In this document: piece by piece, positions 1 to 7,506 of the stretch | How the letters are laid out: each line of letters begins with the position of its first letter | Numbering within the stretch: the stretch's first letter is position 1 | Position numbers and translations under genes: made by a program | DNA from: an uncultured Bacteroidales bacterium | Lineage (GTDB): Bacteria > Bacteroidota > Bacteroidia > Bacteroidales > Paludibacteraceae | DNA length: 35,191 nt | Assembly: GCA_902798385.1 (NCBI GenBank) | Contig: CADBWK010000016.1 | Span: forward strand, 1 to 35,191 | Reading direction: 5' to 3' | Notes under the pieces: model-generated | What the model was told of the DNA's origin: nothing | Seen by the model: only the letters and a program-made list of their open reading frames with translations | The model's database searches: none

Positions 1-1277
1 TTGTGACCGAGGGAGAGACGGCGGTTAGCTACGTCGATGTCGAGCACGACAACTTCGATCTGTGCGCCGATCTGGGTGAACTCATTCGGGTGTTTGATCT
101 TCTTGGTCCAGCTCAGGTCGCTGATGTGGATCAGGCCGTCAACGCCCTCTTCGATCTCAACAAAGACACCGAAGTTGGTGAAGTTACGAACCTTAGCCCA
201 GTGGCGAGTGCCAACTGCGTACTTGGTCTCCACGTTAGCCCACGGATCAGCCTTGAGTTGCTTGATACCGAGGGACATCTTACGCTCAGCGCGGTCGAGC
301 GTCAGGATAACAGCATCTACCTCGTCGCCGACTTTGAGGAAGTCGTTAGCGGAACGGAGATGCTGGCTCCAGCTCATCTCGCTGACGTGAACGAGGCCTT
401 CTACGCCTTCTGCGATCTCCACGAATGCGCCGTAATCAGCCATCACAACAACCTTACCGTGTACCTTGTCGCCTACTTTGAGGTTCGGATCAAGCGCATC
501 CCACGGGTGCGGAGTCAACTGCTTGAGACCGAGAGCGATACGTTTCTTCTCCTCATCGAAGTCGAGGATAACGACGTTGATCTTCTGGTCGAGTTGCAGC
601 AACTCGTGCGGGTCGTTAACGCGTCCCCAGCTGAGGTCGGTGATGTGGATAAGACCATCCACGCCTCCGAGGTCGATGAAGACACCATAGTTGGTGATGT
701 TCTTAACCGTACCTTCGAGTACCTGACCCTTCTCGAGTTTGCCGACGATCTCAGCCTTTTGAGCCTCGAGTTCAGCCTCGATGAGTGCTTTGTGGGAAAC
801 AACGACGTTGTTGACGTCGATCTGGCTACCCGGGAGGAATGCTTCCATACCGAGTACGTCCACGATCATGCCGCCTTTCGAGCGCCATTTGATGTAACCG
901 TTAACGATCTCACCTGCGTTGTAAGCCTCGTTGACGCGGTCCCAAGCCTTGGCTGTGCGTGCCTCATTGTGGGAGAGCACGAGCTGGCCCTTCTTGTCCT
1001 CCTGGCTCTTGATGTAGACTTCTACTTTGTCGCCTACTTTGAGCTCGGGGTTGTAACGGAACTCAGCAGCCGGAACGATACCGTCCGACTTGTAACCTAC
1101 GTTGACAACAACTTCGCGTTTGTTGATACTGATGACCGTACCCTCAACGACTTCGTTGTCCTTGATGGCGCTCAGGGTGTCATTATACTTTTGGATTTCT
1201 TCTTCGTTTTTTGTGCCTTGCTTTTGTGCTTCATAGGCATCCCAGTCGAAGTTCTGGAGAGAAAGATTTTCTGCCAT
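1..1277 (-). CDS. rpsA: 30S ribosomal protein S1 (3' end outside window)
   Basis: Reading the minus strand from the ATG at 1277 gives MAENLSLQNFDWDAYEAQ and then an uninterrupted frame to the window edge (about 425 codons, no stop), so the C-terminus is missing. At least five S1 RNA-binding repeats are visible. The first two are divergent (around residues 35-105 and 120-190). The later ones are typical, each with a GVFID/GAFVE strand, a G(L)IHI/GLVHVSE motif and a closing SLG/ALGLKQL strand. S1 binds mRNA on the 30S subunit and helps it into the decoding channel. The start is chosen because translation begins just upstream of the first S1 domain and a minus-strand promoter lies about 120 bp upstream. 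The leader between them carries a tandem octamer repeat. The frame on the opposite strand is also open here but is only a shadow. Confidence 0.97.
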   Translation of the reverse strand, partial: MAENLSLQNFDWDAYEAQKQGTKNEEEIQKYNDTLSAIKDNEVVEGTVISINKREVVVNVGYKSDGIVPAAEFRYNPELKVGDKVEVYIKSQEDKKGQLVLSHNEARTAKAWDRVNEAYNAGEIVNGYIKWRSKGGMIVDVLGMEAFLPGSQIDVNNVVVSHKALIEAELEAQKAEIVGKLEKGQVLEGTVKNITNYGVFIDLGGVDGLIHITDLSWGRVNDPHELLQLDQKINVVILDFDEEKKRIALGLKQLTPHPWDALDPNLKVGDKVHGKVVVMADYGAFVEIAEGVEGLVHVSEMSWSQHLRSANDFLKVGDEVDAVILTLDRAERKMSLGIKQLKADPWANVETKYAVGTRHWAKVRNFTNFGVFVEIEEGVDGLIHISDLSWTKKIKHPNEFTQIGAQIEVVVLDIDVANRRLSLGH

Positions 1278-1309
1278 GTTGGTAGAATGTTTGGGTGGGA
1301 ACCAGGGTA

Positions 1310-1341
1310 CTAGGATTCTAGGAAACTAGGACACTAGGATT
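1310..1341. repeat. Octamer tandem repeat CTAGGANN x4 in rpsA leader
   Basis: CTAGGA occurs at 1310, 1318, 1326 and 1334, an exact 8-bp period with two variable bases (tt, aa, ca, tt). It lies between the rpsA promoter and start codon, so the rpsA transcript would carry four TCCTAG units in its leader. No coding function is seen. Confidence 0.9.
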
Positions 1342-1398
1342 CCCGTTAAAGGGTTAAACATGTTAGCCTCTTTTCACTATCTCAGCGAAAAAAGCGTG

Positions 1399-1430
1399 CA
1401 AAGGTACGATTTTTTTTGGATATGTGCAAA
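1399..1430 (-). promoter_or_regulatory. rpsA promoter
   Basis: On the minus strand, TTTG (1430-1427) is followed after 20 bp by TACCTTTG (1406-1399), matching the Bacteroidota -33/-7 consensus. It overlaps the divergent promoter at 1415-1446. Confidence 0.85.
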
Positions 1431-1446
1431 TTTTTTTGTAATTTTG
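1415..1446 (+). promoter_or_regulatory. Promoter for the EF-hand membrane protein gene
   Basis: TTTG at 1415-1418, a 20-bp spacer, then TAATTTTG at 1439-1446. The start codon follows 38 bp later at 1485. The -33 box lies 12 bp from that of rpsA on the other strand, so the two promoters interlock. Confidence 0.85.
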
Positions 1447-1484
1447 CAGCGATTTTTTGAAAATTGACAAATAAACTATATACT

Positions 1485-3125
1485 ATGGCTGATTACAAAT
1501 GGAGTTTTGCGAATGTGGGTGGTGTGACCCGCGTGCGCATACAATCGGCGGAGGATATCCGTCATTTAGGCGAGTTGGATAAGAAGATGTGGACGGTGCT
1601 GAGTTGTCCGACCACGGGTCTGGAGATCAGCAGCGATTCGCTGAGTCTAATGGATATTGACGGCGACGGAAAGTTGCGTCTGAAAGAGGTGGTTGCTACG
1701 GCAGAGTGGCTGTGCAGCGTGCTGAAGGATGCTAACTCGCTGTTTGAGCAAAAGGACGAAATCGCCCTCGATAATATCGCGGACGAGGCAATCAAAGCTG
1801 TTGCCGAGAAATTGGCGAAAGACGGCAAGGTGGCTCTCGCAGATGTGCAGGCAGCTATTGATGCTGTGACGATCGAGGAACAACCGATTCCGGCAGCGCC
1901 GTTAGAGGCTGATGTCATCGCCGCTTATAAAGAGAAACAGGCAGAGTACGCCGCTTATTTCGAGCAGGAGAAGTTGCAGAAACTCGGTCTGGCGCTTATT
2001 CCCGAGGATGCTCCGAAGCCGGGTATGACGGAGAAGAAGTTCCTCGAAATGGGCAAGCAAATATCGGACTGGGAAGCCGCTAAGGCTGCAGCCGAGACGG
2101 CGAATGCAGACGCTTTGACTGCTGCCAAGGCAGAGTATATGCCGCTTCGTAAGTTGCTGTTGATCCACCGTGATTTCTACCGTCTGTTGCGTAACTTCGT
2201 GACGTTGGAGGACTTCTATGACCGCGATGATGCCACGGTGGCTTCGTTCGAGGCCGGTACACTCATTATTGATCAGCGTGCGTGCAAGCTCTGTATCCGC
2301 GTGCATGATCTCGCGAAGCACGATGCACAGGCTCCGTTGAGCGGTATGTACCTGATCTATTGCAACTGCGTGAACCAGAAGACAGGCAAGACCGCGCAGA
2401 TCGTAGCGGCTATGACGCAAGGCGAGGTAAGCAACCTGAGTATCGGTAAGAACGCCGTGTTCTATGACAACGACGGTCTGGATTACGACGCAACGGTGAC
2501 GAAGATCATCGAGAATCCGATCTCTATCCGTCAGGCATTCTGGACACCGTACCGTAAGTTCGCCAACTGGATCGAGGAGAAGATCAACAAGTCCGCGGCG
2601 GAGAAAGACGCGAAGGCATTCGGCGATATGACGGCGAAGGCAGATGCTGCTGCCGATCCGAATGCGGAGAAACCGCAAGCGTTCGATATTGCGAAGTTCG
2701 CCGGTATCTTTGCTGCCATCGGTATGGCATTAGGCATGATCGGTGCCGCATTGGTGAGCGTAGCAGAAGGTATGAGCGGTTTCAAATGGTGGCAGTACCT
2801 GATCGTGTTCGTTTGTATCTTGCTGGTGATCAGCGGTCCGAGTATGATCATGGCGTATCTCAAACTGCGTCGTCGTAACCTGGCTCCGGTGCTGAACGCC
2901 AACGGCTGGGCTGTCAACGCCGACGCGATCGTGAGCGTGATCTTCGGTCGTACGCTGACCGAGCAGGTAGCTTTCCCGATCGTTAAGTTACCGAAGGTAA
3001 AGAAAGGCATGGCGACCTGGAAGAAATGGCTCATCGCTATTTGTAGTATTTTGGTTGGATTAGCAATTGTATGCGGTATATTACATCTTTGTGGATTCTG
3101 CTGGCACTGTCTGTGCTTCCATTAA
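1485..3125 (+). CDS. Conserved membrane protein with an EF-hand calcium loop
   Basis: 546 residues from the ATG at 1485. An upstream in-frame TTG at 1464 is possible but less likely. Residues around 55-70 contain a canonical 12-residue EF-hand loop, DIDGDGKLRLKE, with D1/D3/D5, G6 and E12 in place, so calcium binding is plausible. A long soluble Ala/Lys/Glu-rich region (about 70-400) follows, then hydrophobic segments near 404-427, 434-455 and 513-541. The last one ends in a Cys-rich tail (CGILHLCGFCWHCLCFH). No known enzyme domain is recognised. The 3' end overlaps the next gene by 55 bp, which suggests coupled expression with the M23 peptidase. The role is unknown; a calcium-responsive envelope protein is only an inference. 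Confidence 0.8.
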   Translation: MADYKWSFANVGGVTRVRIQSAEDIRHLGELDKKMWTVLSCPTTGLEISSDSLSLMDIDGDGKLRLKEVVATAEWLCSVLKDANSLFEQKDEIALDNIADEAIKAVAEKLAKDGKVALADVQAAIDAVTIEEQPIPAAPLEADVIAAYKEKQAEYAAYFEQEKLQKLGLALIPEDAPKPGMTEKKFLEMGKQISDWEAAKAAAETANADALTAAKAEYMPLRKLLLIHRDFYRLLRNFVTLEDFYDRDDATVASFEAGTLIIDQRACKLCIRVHDLAKHDAQAPLSGMYLIYCNCVNQKTGKTAQIVAAMTQGEVSNLSIGKNAVFYDNDGLDYDATVTKIIENPISIRQAFWTPYRKFANWIEEKINKSAAEKDAKAFGDMTAKADAAADPNAEKPQAFDIAKFAGIFAAIGMALGMIGAALVSVAEGMSGFKWWQYLIVFVCILLVISGPSMIMAYLKLRRRNLAPVLNANGWAVNADAIVSVIFGRTLTEQVAFPIVKLPKVKKGMATWKKWLIAICSILVGLAIVCGILHLCGFCWHCLCFH

Positions 3126-4096
3126 AAGCAGATAATGTCTTCACGGAAGACTTGGGGCTGAATACACCTATTGACACGACGTCCGCAGACAGCGGCGATG
3201 AGTTGGAGGAGTTGGATGATATCGACGTTCGGGCAAGTCAGTTGCCGGAATGTCTGGCAGGTTTATTCTCGCACGACACCTTGATTCTGGGTTGCGACCT
3301 GGACCTGCTGCCGCAGAAGATCGTGGTGAAGACAAAGGACGGCGACGTGGTGTATAAGATCGCGCCGCAGTTCATGCTGGACACGAACCTGATCAACCAT
3401 CACCCTGCCGACAGCCTGTATTATTTCATCTGGACAGACGAGCGCGTGAACCCGTACGGGACGCTGTTTGACAGCTTGAAGAACGACGTGCATATCCCGA
3501 TGGCGGGCTTTGTGCTGCCGGCTCCGGGCTACGTGACGAGTCCGTACGGATGGCGCCGAAGCCGCATGCACAAGGGTACGGATATCAAGGTGCAAGTGGG
3601 TGACAGTATTCGTTCGGCTTGGGGCGGTCAGGTGCGTATCGTCGGCTGGGATCCGCGAGGATACGGTTATTTCGTAGTGGTACGTCATGACAACGGTCTG
3701 GAGACGGTCTATGGTCACTTGAGTCGTTCGTTGGTGGACGAGTACGAGATGGTTCCGGCAGGATATGTGCTGGGCCTGGGTGGTAATACGGGTCGCTCGA
3801 CCGGTAGTCACCTGCATTTCGAGATCCGCTATCTGGGCGAAGCGATGAACCCGGAAGGTGTGATCAATTTCTCGACAGGACAGTTGCGCAACAGCGAGGA
3901 GTACGTGATCGGTATCAAGGCGATGAAGCAGGCTCGTGCTGAGGCTGCGGCGATGAAGTACCATAAGGTACGTCAAGGCGACACGCTGAGCGGTATCGCC
4001 AAGAAATACGGTACGACGGTCAAGAAACTCTGTGCGCTGAATAAGATCAAAGAGACGAAAGTGCTCCAGATCGGGCAGAAGATACGGGTACGCTAG
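3071..4096 (+). CDS. Secreted M23 murein endopeptidase with C-terminal LysM
   Basis: 341 residues. The N-terminus MRYITSLWILLALSVLPLKA is a signal peptide, so the start at 3071 is accepted despite a 55-bp overlap with the upstream gene. The M23 (LytM) domain lies around residues 150-265. It retains the zinc ligands HKGTD and HLHFE, and the intervening VYGHLS motif, so it should be an active peptidoglycan DD-endopeptidase acting in the periplasm. A LysM domain (YHKVRQGDTLSGIAKKYGTT...) closes the protein and would bind glycan strands. This contrasts with the degenerate EnvC-like protein encoded at 11826-13034. The stop codon directly abuts the stop of convergent rlmH, with no terminator between them. 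Confidence 0.92.
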   Translation: MRYITSLWILLALSVLPLKADNVFTEDLGLNTPIDTTSADSGDELEELDDIDVRASQLPECLAGLFSHDTLILGCDLDLLPQKIVVKTKDGDVVYKIAPQFMLDTNLINHHPADSLYYFIWTDERVNPYGTLFDSLKNDVHIPMAGFVLPAPGYVTSPYGWRRSRMHKGTDIKVQVGDSIRSAWGGQVRIVGWDPRGYGYFVVVRHDNGLETVYGHLSRSLVDEYEMVPAGYVLGLGGNTGRSTGSHLHFEIRYLGEAMNPEGVINFSTGQLRNSEEYVIGIKAMKQARAEAAAMKYHKVRQGDTLSGIAKKYGTTVKKLCALNKIKETKVLQIGQKIRVR

Positions 4097-4567
4097 TTAC
4101 TCATGGTGGTAAGGCTCGTTACGAAGAATGGTCATTGCGCGGTAGATCTGCTCGATGGCCATTATTCGTATCATCTGGTGGGAGAAAGTCATTTGGGAGA
4201 AAGACAGTTTGCCGTTGGCACGGTCATAGACGGCTTGTGAGAACCCGTAAGGACCGCCAATGACGAGTGCAAGATCCCGACCGGAAGTCATCTTCTTCTG
4301 GAGGTAGTCGGCGAACTCGATGGAGCGAAACTCGCGACCGTGTTCATCGAGCAGAATAACGTCCATGGCGGGCGTGAGGGCCTGCAGAATGAGGTTGCCT
4401 TCGGCGGTTTTTATCTGGTCCTCGGTGAGCGCTTTGGCGTTCTTGAGATCCGGCAACACGACGATCTCAAACGGCACATAGTGCTTGAGCCGCTGTTGGT
4501 AATCGTCGATGAGCGAGGCGAAACGCGCGTCACTCGTCTTCCCGGAAAATAGCAATGTTATCTTCAT
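4097..4567 (-). CDS. rlmH: 23S rRNA pseudouridine-1915 N3-methyltransferase RlmH
   Basis: 156 residues, the usual family length, starting MKITLLFSGKTSD at 4567. It is a SPOUT-class methyltransferase: the knot region LALVIGGPYGFS and the C-terminal signature LSFSQMTFSHQMIRIMAIEQIYRA are present, including the closing YHHE. It methylates pseudouridine 1915 in helix 69 of 23S rRNA using SAM. The start overlaps the end of the upstream lipoprotein gene by 38 bp. The housekeeping enzyme therefore sits last in an operon of envelope genes and is probably translated by coupling; a longer in-frame extension upstream is a shadow of that gene. Confidence 0.96.
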   Translation of the reverse strand: MKITLLFSGKTSDARFASLIDDYQQRLKHYVPFEIVVLPDLKNAKALTEDQIKTAEGNLILQALTPAMDVILLDEHGREFRSIEFADYLQKKMTSGRDLALVIGGPYGFSQAVYDRANGKLSFSQMTFSHQMIRIMAIEQIYRAMTILRNEPYHHE

Positions 4568-5438
4568 CCGTGAAATAGGCCTCGAAGTCCTCGCCGGTCC
4601 ATGTGAACTTATAGATGACATTATTGCCCATGAAACCGTCGTGGCTGACGATGGCGGTGTAGTAGGTATGATTGACTTCGAAGGGTATACTCGTTCCGCT
4701 ACCGTCGTTCTTGACCACCGTGACGCCATAGTGAATGGACGACTCGTCATGGATTTCGGAGATGGTGATGAAGAGGTCATTGAAATAGTCTTCGGGCGAG
4801 ATGCCTCCCCATATGTCTGTGAGCGTGGCGCTATCGACGGTGGAGGCGAGGTAGGGCAGTTTGCTGTTGATCTTATTGTCCGGATCAAGCGGATATATGT
4901 AATCCCATATGCCGCGCACGCGGTAATCGAAATGCACGTCCATGATACTCTCGGCGGTGGTCTTCACGGTTTCGATGAACAGTTTTCCGACGGGTTGACT
5001 CTTCTCCGGATCGACCACGAAGGCAAATATCCAGTAATCCGTATTGGGCTTGAGGTTGGTGAAGAACTTGTCTATCTTACCATACTGCAGGCAGTGGCTC
5101 GCGAAAGGCGCGATATTGAACTCGCCATCTTTGAGCAGGTTATACCGCCATTGGATGTACTCGGTATATGCGGAGTCCAGCGCGAGGGTCATGAACTGCT
5201 TCTGGTTGTCCATGGGGTTGACACCTTTCCTCGCGGGCTCGCAGGCTACGAAGTAATACGCGTCCTTGTCGGGCGAGAAAGCGCACTCAACAAAACCCGC
5301 CGAGACGGTATAGGGCGAGATCTGAATCGATACGTCCTTGGTTGTCCAACTGGCGTCGGGGTCGCAGGAAGCGAGCATTATTATGGATAATAATGCAATT
5401 GGAAATTTGAAATTTGAAATTGGAAATTTCTTACTCAT
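4530..5438 (-). CDS. Lipoprotein with a fibronectin-III-like segment, function unknown
   Basis: 302 residues. The leader MSKKFPISNFKFPIALLSI ends in the lipobox MLASC, followed by DPD. Acidic residues just after the Cys are typical of surface-exported Bacteroidota lipoproteins. The phrase FFTNLKPNTDYWIFAFVVD (around residues 128-146) resembles the end of an Fn3-type beta sandwich. No catalytic motif is recognised. The N-terminal part of the signal peptide is made of a word repeat plus a hairpin (5375-5430). The gene overlaps the upstream hydrolase by 8 bp and rlmH by 38 bp, so it is in the middle of an operon. It may be a partner of the neighbouring lipoprotein hydrolase. Confidence 0.8.
   Translation of the reverse strand: MSKKFPISNFKFPIALLSIIMLASCDPDASWTTKDVSIQISPYTVSAGFVECAFSPDKDAYYFVACEPARKGVNPMDNQKQFMTLALDSAYTEYIQWRYNLLKDGEFNIAPFASHCLQYGKIDKFFTNLKPNTDYWIFAFVVDPEKSQPVGKLFIETVKTTAESIMDVHFDYRVRGIWDYIYPLDPDNKINSKLPYLASTVDSATLTDIWGGISPEDYFNDLFITISEIHDESSIHYGVTVVKNDGSGTSIPFEVNHTYYTAIVSHDGFMGNNVIYKFTWTGEDFEAYFTDEDNIAIFREDE
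5375..5430 (-). repeat. Word array plus inverted repeat in a lipoprotein leader (site A)
   Basis: Perfect 10-bp arms at 5375-5384 (GCATTATTAT) and 5387-5396 with a 2-base loop. They are immediately followed, toward higher coordinates, by four AT-rich units of the aatttgaaattt type (5397-5430). On the coding strand the order is words then hairpin, and together they encode most of the signal peptide (ISNFKFPIALLSIIM). Confidence 0.85.
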
Positions 5439-6777
5439 ATTGCTTCCTTTCTTCCTCTTCTTTCTTGAGGAGTTCTTGAACGGCCCCGATAAAGCGGAGA
5501 CAGGTCATGACATGTCCGCCGTAGTGGCCGAAGTTATAGGTGATGTTGGCATTGGTCCATCGCGCTTTGGCGTTCGAGGCGTTCTGGAAAGAGACCGTCT
5601 CGTCATCCATGGAGTGGGCGATATATACGGAGGCTTCCGGCGTCCAAGAGAACGAGACGATCGAGTTCGCCACCATCGCTTTCTGGAGTTCAGACACCTC
5701 CCACGAGGTCTGGTCCAAGGCTTTGGGCGTGAGCAGCTCATGGGTGACATGGGTGCCGATGAGTTTGTTGACCTGCCCGGTGGTGTATTTCTTGGAGTTG
5801 ATCCAATCGTCGAGGTGAACATATATCCACTCTTGCATCAGATCGCGCATGTCCATCTGCAGTTTGTTTCCGATGATCATGCCTTGTACGACGAGCGGAA
5901 CACCGACGGGGTAGCTGGCGAGGTCGGTGTTGACAAACTGCTCATAGGTGGCTTTCACGTCATACGGACCACCTCCGGCAAAGACACGGTGAATTTTTAC
6001 CTGCTTCGGGTTCTCGTCTGCGTAATATTCGGTCTCGATGAGGTGCTCAACCGCCATCGTGTTCGCGCCGCCCTGGCTATATCCCATGAGGATGAGTTCA
6101 TCGTGCTCGGGTTCCATGCCGACCGCTTTGAGCCAGGGTTTGACAGCGAGGTACATATCAAGTACGTTCCGCGCCGTGAGGTCCATGACGAGGTAGGGGT
6201 GCACCTGATTGGCTGTGATACCGTATCCCATATAATCGGGGATGATCAGGCCGTATCCTTGCTTGACGAGGATGCCTTCGAGCGAGAAGCAGTTAGAGGG
6301 GGCTTCGGAGTTGGAGCAGACGGTATAGTGACTGACGAGGATCATTCGCTTGGGTCGCTGTCCACGGGGAAGCATGACCTTACCGGAAAGGATGACCGTG
6401 TCCCAGTTCAGATCGATGGTAGGGTAGGTACCTACTATCTCGGTCACTTTATTCTGATTGCCGTACTTAAGCAGTTCCTGCACAATCGCGGCGCCGGTGA
6501 CGCTGCTGGTCTTGCGGATAGCCGGTCCGTTGGCCGGATCGGATGATTCGTACTCTTCCGTCCACTCGTTCACCGGGATACCATCCGGCAGGTAACAGTT
6601 GCTCGGCAGACCTTGCTCGAGGTCGGTCTCGTGTTGCCCGATCACCTTAAAAGCCAAGCCCTTCGCCGCTTCGATGTTCGCGAAGTCCACAAACTCATCC
6701 TGACGGAAGTGGCAGGAGGTGAGCACTATTGACAATAGTGCTATTTGATATTTTATATTTGATATTTGAAATTTCAT
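5431..6777 (-). CDS. Lipoprotein alpha/beta hydrolase (secretory-lipase-like)
   Basis: 448 residues, MKFQISNIKYQIALLSIVLTSC giving a lipoprotein signal peptide. The fold is recognisable: a strand MILVSHYTV, GLIIPDYMGYG, and the nucleophile elbow LILMGYSQGGANT with Ser near residue 238. A likely acid (HSMDDETV) and a C-terminal His (FGHYGGHV) follow. It resembles secretory lipases and esterases that act on acyl substrates outside the cytoplasm; the substrate is not predictable. It is the second gene of the block 7434-4097, starting directly at the stop of the outer-membrane protein gene. The leader is built from an AT-rich word array followed by a palindrome. Confidence 0.82.
   Translation of the reverse strand: MKFQISNIKYQIALLSIVLTSCHFRQDEFVDFANIEAAKGLAFKVIGQHETDLEQGLPSNCYLPDGIPVNEWTEEYESSDPANGPAIRKTSSVTGAAIVQELLKYGNQNKVTEIVGTYPTIDLNWDTVILSGKVMLPRGQRPKRMILVSHYTVCSNSEAPSNCFSLEGILVKQGYGLIIPDYMGYGITANQVHPYLVMDLTARNVLDMYLAVKPWLKAVGMEPEHDELILMGYSQGGANTMAVEHLIETEYYADENPKQVKIHRVFAGGGPYDVKATYEQFVNTDLASYPVGVPLVVQGMIIGNKLQMDMRDLMQEWIYVHLDDWINSKKYTTGQVNKLIGTHVTHELLTPKALDQTSWEVSELQKAMVANSIVSFSWTPEASVYIAHSMDDETVSFQNASNAKARWTNANITYNFGHYGGHVMTCLRFIGAVQELLKKEEEERKQYE
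6722..6777 (-). repeat. Word array plus inverted repeat in a lipoprotein leader (site B)
   Basis: Arms AGCACTATTG (6722-6731) and CAATAGTGCT (6733-6742) pair perfectly around one base. AT-rich words of the atatttgatatttg type fill 6743-6777, up to and including the start codon. It has the same arrangement and orientation as site A. Compared codon by codon, the arms differ from site A by paired changes. Confidence 0.85.
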
Positions 6778-7434
6778 TTAAAAACGTGCACCTATGCTGA
6801 CATTGATTATTCGTGAGGAAGCCATGAAGATATAGTTGGAATTCTTGAGGGCATATAAGCCACCGAACTCCACGGTGGCGAACCAGCGGTCGTAGTTGGC
6901 ACTGACTCCGAAGACGGTGATGTTCACCGCTGCTCCGACATCCGTGTGCCATCCCTTGGCGTTCGTCTCCGTTCCGCCGTTGATATCCATACCGAAACCG
7001 AGTCCGGAAAAGAGATTGACGTACTCATGGTGGTAGTACGTGAAGCGGACGGTCGGCATGATCACAAGGTTGTAGAAATGTTCCCCGCTTTGGCGTGCGA
7101 GCTCTTGTCCCTTGCCGTTGCGGGTCACGTTGTCCCAGCTGACACCACTACCGTCGAACAAACCACCCAAGGAGAACCAGTGATTGAAGCGCCATTGGTA
7201 CTCGATCCATAGATGTTGGTAGTACTTGAAGTTCTCGCGATAGACCTGCTCGTAGGAGGCGGGCATCGTATTGACGACATAGTTCTGCTTATGCCACATC
7301 AAGGTCTCGAAGAGCTGGTCTCCCCAGCCGATACGGATCTCGTTCCGGCGATCGAGGTACGCCATTTTGTCCTCTGCCAAAGCGGTTGTCGTTAACCCGC
7401 AAAGGAGGATGAGTATGTAAAATTGCATTTTCAC
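6778..7434 (-). CDS. Probable outer-membrane beta-barrel protein
   Basis: 218 residues with signal peptide MKMQFYILILLCGLTTTALA. The mature part alternates aromatic and polar residues in short amphipathic strands (IRIGWGDQLFETL, HLWIEYQWRFNHWFSLGGLFD, LVIMPTVRFTYYHHEYVNLFSGLGFG, ITVFGVSANYDRWFATVEFGGLY). It ends in a terminal strand closing with Phe (IINVSIGARF), as outer-membrane barrels do. No specific family or ligand is recognised. It is the first gene after the promoter at 7439-7470 and heads the operon that ends with rlmH. Confidence 0.7.
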   Translation of the reverse strand: MKMQFYILILLCGLTTTALAEDKMAYLDRRNEIRIGWGDQLFETLMWHKQNYVVNTMPASYEQVYRENFKYYQHLWIEYQWRFNHWFSLGGLFDGSGVSWDNVTRNGKGQELARQSGEHFYNLVIMPTVRFTYYHHEYVNLFSGLGFGMDINGGTETNAKGWHTDVGAAVNITVFGVSANYDRWFATVEFGGLYALKNSNYIFMASSRIINVSIGARF

Positions 7435-7438
7435 GCTG

Positions 7439-7470
7439 CAAAATTAGTGAAAAATTTGCACATATGCAAA
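7439..7470 (-). promoter_or_regulatory. Promoter of the outer-membrane protein operon
   Basis: Minus strand TTTG (7470-7467), a 20-bp spacer, TAATTTTG (7446-7439). The start codon is 5 bp further on, so the transcript would be almost leaderless. Confidence 0.75.
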
Positions 7471-7486
7471 AAAAAGTGTAATTTTG
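7455..7486 (+). promoter_or_regulatory. nadC: nadC promoter
   Basis: TTTG at 7455-7458, a 20-bp spacer, TAATTTTG at 7479-7486. It interlocks with the minus-strand promoter in exactly the geometry seen at 1399-1446; the shared core is TTTGCACATATGCAAA. Confidence 0.85.
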
Positions 7487-7506
7487 CACCGCAAAATCGT
7501 TAATTT

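Noticed and set aside
3-1313. 436-codon open frame on the plus strand
   Set aside because: It is the antisense shadow of rpsA; the minus strand gives clear S1 domains and has the promoter.
1902-2678. 258-codon minus-strand frame inside the EF-hand gene
   Set aside because: Composition is His/Arg/Leu-rich with no domain, promoter or start signal; the plus-strand gene explains the openness.
5338-6546. 402-codon plus-strand frame opposite the lipoprotein hydrolase
   Set aside because: Shadow frame; the minus-strand protein has a lipobox and a catalytic elbow.
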